Assembly (NCBI GenBank): GCA_002405875.1
Contig: DHMR01000053.1
Location: 1-25,260, forward strand
Reading direction: 5' to 3'
Length of the DNA stretch: 25,260 nt
Origin: a bacterium UBA4637
Lineage (GTDB): Bacteria > Bacteroidota > Bacteroidia > Bacteroidales > Bacteroidaceae
Position 1 is the stretch's first letter; every line of letters starts with the position of its first letter. The translations under genes were made by a program, and so were the position numbers. Below are positions 23,150-25,260 of this stretch, in pieces. Below the pieces are notes generated by a model. That model was not told the DNA's origin. It saw nothing but the letters and a program-made list of their open reading frames with translations, and made no database searches.

Positions 23150-25260
23150 ATGAATGCAATCTTGAGTAAAACAAGGAGAAGCTTTCTTCTCGTCGCATTG
23201 TTCCTCATGGCAAGTTTGCAGCTATTGGCGCAAACTCGCACCATACAAGGTGAGGTGACAGATGCTCAAAATGGTGAACCTCTCATTGGTGCCACTGTTG
23301 TAGTGGATGGTGAGAAGGGTGGTACGGTTACCGACTTGGATGGTAACTTCAAACTACAAGTGAATCCTTCTGCCAAGAAGGTCAAAATCTCTTATATTGG
23401 ATATGTGGATCAAATTGTTGCCATATCCGATAAGATGAAAGTGAAAATGGAATCAGACAGTCAGACTTTGACGGATGTCGTGGTCATCGGTTATGGTACG
23501 GCACGAAAAAGTGACTTGACGGGTTCTGTAGCAACAGTAAGCTCCAAAGACTTCAATAAAGGATTAGTATCATCACCAGAACAGTTGATTAATGGTAAGG
23601 TATCTGGTGTACAAATCATGTCGAACAGCGGTTCGGCATCCGCTGGTAGTACCATTCGTGTGCGTGGAGGTGCTTCGCTCAATGCGAGCAATGACCCTCT
23701 TATCGTGCTCGATGGTGTTCCATTGGAACAAGGTGGTATCTCTGGTAACTCCAGCAACTTTCTCAGTATGATCAACCCTGCCGACATCGAGAGCATGACG
23801 GTCTTGAAGGATGCTTCTTCTACCGCCATCTATGGTTCTCGTGCCTCCAACGGTGTCATCATCATCACGACCAAGAAAGGTCAGCAAGGTGGCTTGAAGA
23901 TTAACTTCAATACCACGAATAGTGTGCAGACTCGTGCGCAAATGGTAGATATGCTCGACTACGATGAGTTTGTCAATGCCATCAATACATACGGTACGAA
24001 TGCCCAGAAGTCTCTTTTGGGCGATGCCCATACCGATTGGAACGACGAGGTATATCATACCGCTTTTGGTACCGATAACAACTTGAGTTTGAGTGGTAGC
24101 ATCGGCAAGTTCTTGCCATTCCGTGCTTCTGTAGGTTACTACAACCAGAGCGGTCTCGTTCGCAAGGACAATGTGGAGCGTTGGACGGGTAACGTGGTGT
24201 TGACTCCAAGTTTCTTCCAGGACCACTTGAAGTTGACTATCAATGCCAAGGGTACACTCAATAACAACTCTTTCAATAACAGCGGTGCCGTTTGGGCAGC
24301 CGCAACATTCAACCCAACCATCCCTGTATATTCAGGCAATAGCAACTATGGTGGTTACAATGAGGCACTCGATGCCGAGGGCTATCCAGTGAATGCGGGT
24401 GTTCGCAACCCTCGTGGATTGGTCGATTTGTATGAGTCAAAGAGTAAGGTAAGCCGCTTCATCGGTTCGATGGATGTCGATTACAAGGTGCATTTCTTGC
24501 CAGACCTCAAGCTCCACGCTACGGTGGGTGCCGACTATGCCAAGGGCGATGGAACCATCTATGTACCTGCTTACGCCGCGCAATCCTTCAATAAGGATGA
24601 GGCTTTGAGCGGTAGTGACTATAAGTATGGTCCTCAGAAGAATGAGAACCGACTTCTTACCCTCTATGCCAACTATGCGAAGTATTTCGAGAATATCAAG
24701 AGTAATGTTGACGTGACCGCTGGTTACGACTATCAGTACTGGAAGAGCAGTACTCCAGAATATTTAACCAAAAGTGCGGCAGGCACAACCCTGTCAACCG
24801 TAAAGGCATCGGATTATCGTCATGTTCTGTTGTCATACTACGGACGTATCAACTATTCATTTGATGGAAAGTACCTCTTGACGGCTACCATGCGTCGAGA
24901 TGCTTCATCCCGATTCTCCAAGAACAACCGTTGGGGTACTTTCCCATCTGTAGCCTTGGGCTGGACCATGACAGAGGAGTCTTGGTTGAAAGATCAGAAA
25001 GTGCTTTCCAATTTGAAGCTCCGTGCCAGCTATGGTGTCACAGGTCAGCAGGATGGTATCGGCAACTATAACTATCTACCTGTCTATACTTCCAGTGTAA
25101 CAGGTGCCGAGGCACTCATCAACGGTCAGTACATTATGACATATCGTCCTGAGGCATACGTGGAGAACTTGAAGTGGGAAACCACCACATCTTGGAACTT
25201 CGGTCTCGACTTCGGATTCTTGAATGGACGCATCGGCGGTTCCATCGACTATTATACTCG
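23150..25260 (+). CDS. SusC-like TonB-dependent transporter (partial, runs off the window)
   Basis: The frame is open from the ATG at 23150 to the window end, 703 complete codons; family members are about 1000-1100 residues. It has a signal peptide (1 to about 28, LLAQ), a carboxypeptidase-regulatory-like domain (about 32-105, IQGEVTDAQNGEPLIGATVVV...GNF), a TonB-box region (TDVVVIGYGTARKSDLTGSV, 108-127), a plug (about 130-250, with IRVRGGASLNASNDPLIVLDG and IYGSRASNGVIIITTK) and the first part of the beta-barrel. SusC proteins import oligosaccharides across the outer membrane with a SusD lipoprotein lid, whose gene should follow to the right. Next to two pectate lyases, oligogalacturonides are the likely cargo. 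A terminator at 23003-23049 separates it from the lyases. Confidence 0.95.
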   Translation, partial: MNAILSKTRRSFLLVALFLMASLQLLAQTRTIQGEVTDAQNGEPLIGATVVVDGEKGGTVTDLDGNFKLQVNPSAKKVKISYIGYVDQIVAISDKMKVKMESDSQTLTDVVVIGYGTARKSDLTGSVATVSSKDFNKGLVSSPEQLINGKVSGVQIMSNSGSASAGSTIRVRGGASLNASNDPLIVLDGVPLEQGGISGNSSNFLSMINPADIESMTVLKDASSTAIYGSRASNGVIIITTKKGQQGGLKINFNTTNSVQTRAQMVDMLDYDEFVNAINTYGTNAQKSLLGDAHTDWNDEVYHTAFGTDNNLSLSGSIGKFLPFRASVGYYNQSGLVRKDNVERWTGNVVLTPSFFQDHLKLTINAKGTLNNNSFNNSGAVWAAATFNPTIPVYSGNSNYGGYNEALDAEGYPVNAGVRNPRGLVDLYESKSKVSRFIGSMDVDYKVHFLPDLKLHATVGADYAKGDGTIYVPAYAAQSFNKDEALSGSDYKYGPQKNENRLLTLYANYAKYFENIKSNVDVTAGYDYQYWKSSTPEYLTKSAAGTTLSTVKASDYRHVLLSYYGRINYSFDGKYLLTATMRRDASSRFSKNNRWGTFPSVALGWTMTEESWLKDQKVLSNLKLRASYGVTGQQDGIGNYNYLPVYTSSVTGAEALINGQYIMTYRPEAYVENLKWETTTSWNFGLDFGFLNGRIGGSIDYYT

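Overview
The window looks like chromosome of a gut or oral Bacteroidales bacterium, most likely of the Prevotella/Segatella group. The evidence is: several promoters of the Bacteroidota type (TTTG, 19-20 bases, TAnnTTTG); near absence of Shine-Dalgarno sites; a SusC-type TonB-dependent transporter next to secreted pectate lyases; the dut/TPR/DUF4292/EnvC gene order; and secreted proteins ending in a Bacteroidota-type sorting tail. Species cannot be fixed from the sequence alone. I see no mobile element, phage gene or CRISPR array.

Left part (1-8400). A secreted beta-propeller protein of unknown role (112-1677, +) converges on dgt (1807-3144, -). Diverging from dgt is a compact run of four genes: dut, a secreted TPR protein, a DUF4292 lipoprotein and an EnvC-like murein hydrolase activator. 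The last three overlap or abut (14-base and 1-base overlaps), so they are almost certainly one operon for nucleotide clean-up and envelope/septal cell-wall work. The LytM domain of EnvC has lost all its zinc ligands, as expected of an amidase activator.

Middle part (8400-17300). After a nested palindromic terminator come a convergent M20 deacylase (argE-like, -), a divergent long-chain acyl-CoA synthetase (+), prfB (+, without the programmed frameshift), a 49-residue membrane protein, and a CYTH-domain protein. Then come two tandem neurotransmitter:sodium symporter paralogues that differ at predicted substrate-pocket positions. A membrane-anchored helix-hairpin-helix (ComEA-like) protein lies on the opposite strand.

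Right part (17300-25260). Divergent tRNA-Pro(CGG) and tRNA-Phe(GAA) genes, each with a good promoter, separate housekeeping genes from a pectin-utilisation region. This holds a 120-residue secreted protein that is little more than a signal peptide plus sorting tail, a 971-residue multidomain PL1 pectate lyase, a second 527-residue PL1 pectate lyase, and the start of a SusC-like transporter that runs off the right edge. Strong terminators after each lyase suggest at least three transcription units. The two lyases would cut homogalacturonan at or outside the cell surface, and the SusC protein (with a SusD presumably beyond the window) would import the oligomers. No regulator of this locus is visible inside the window.

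The most interesting points are: the tail-only secreted protein leading the pectin locus; the unassigned modules flanking the large pectate lyase; an in-frame prfB lacking its autoregulatory frameshift; the paired symporters with swapped pocket residues; a dgt promoter that implies a leaderless mRNA; and paired TGCAAAAT palindromes at the symporter promoter. None amounts to a clearly new system. Most of the window is ordinary core genome.
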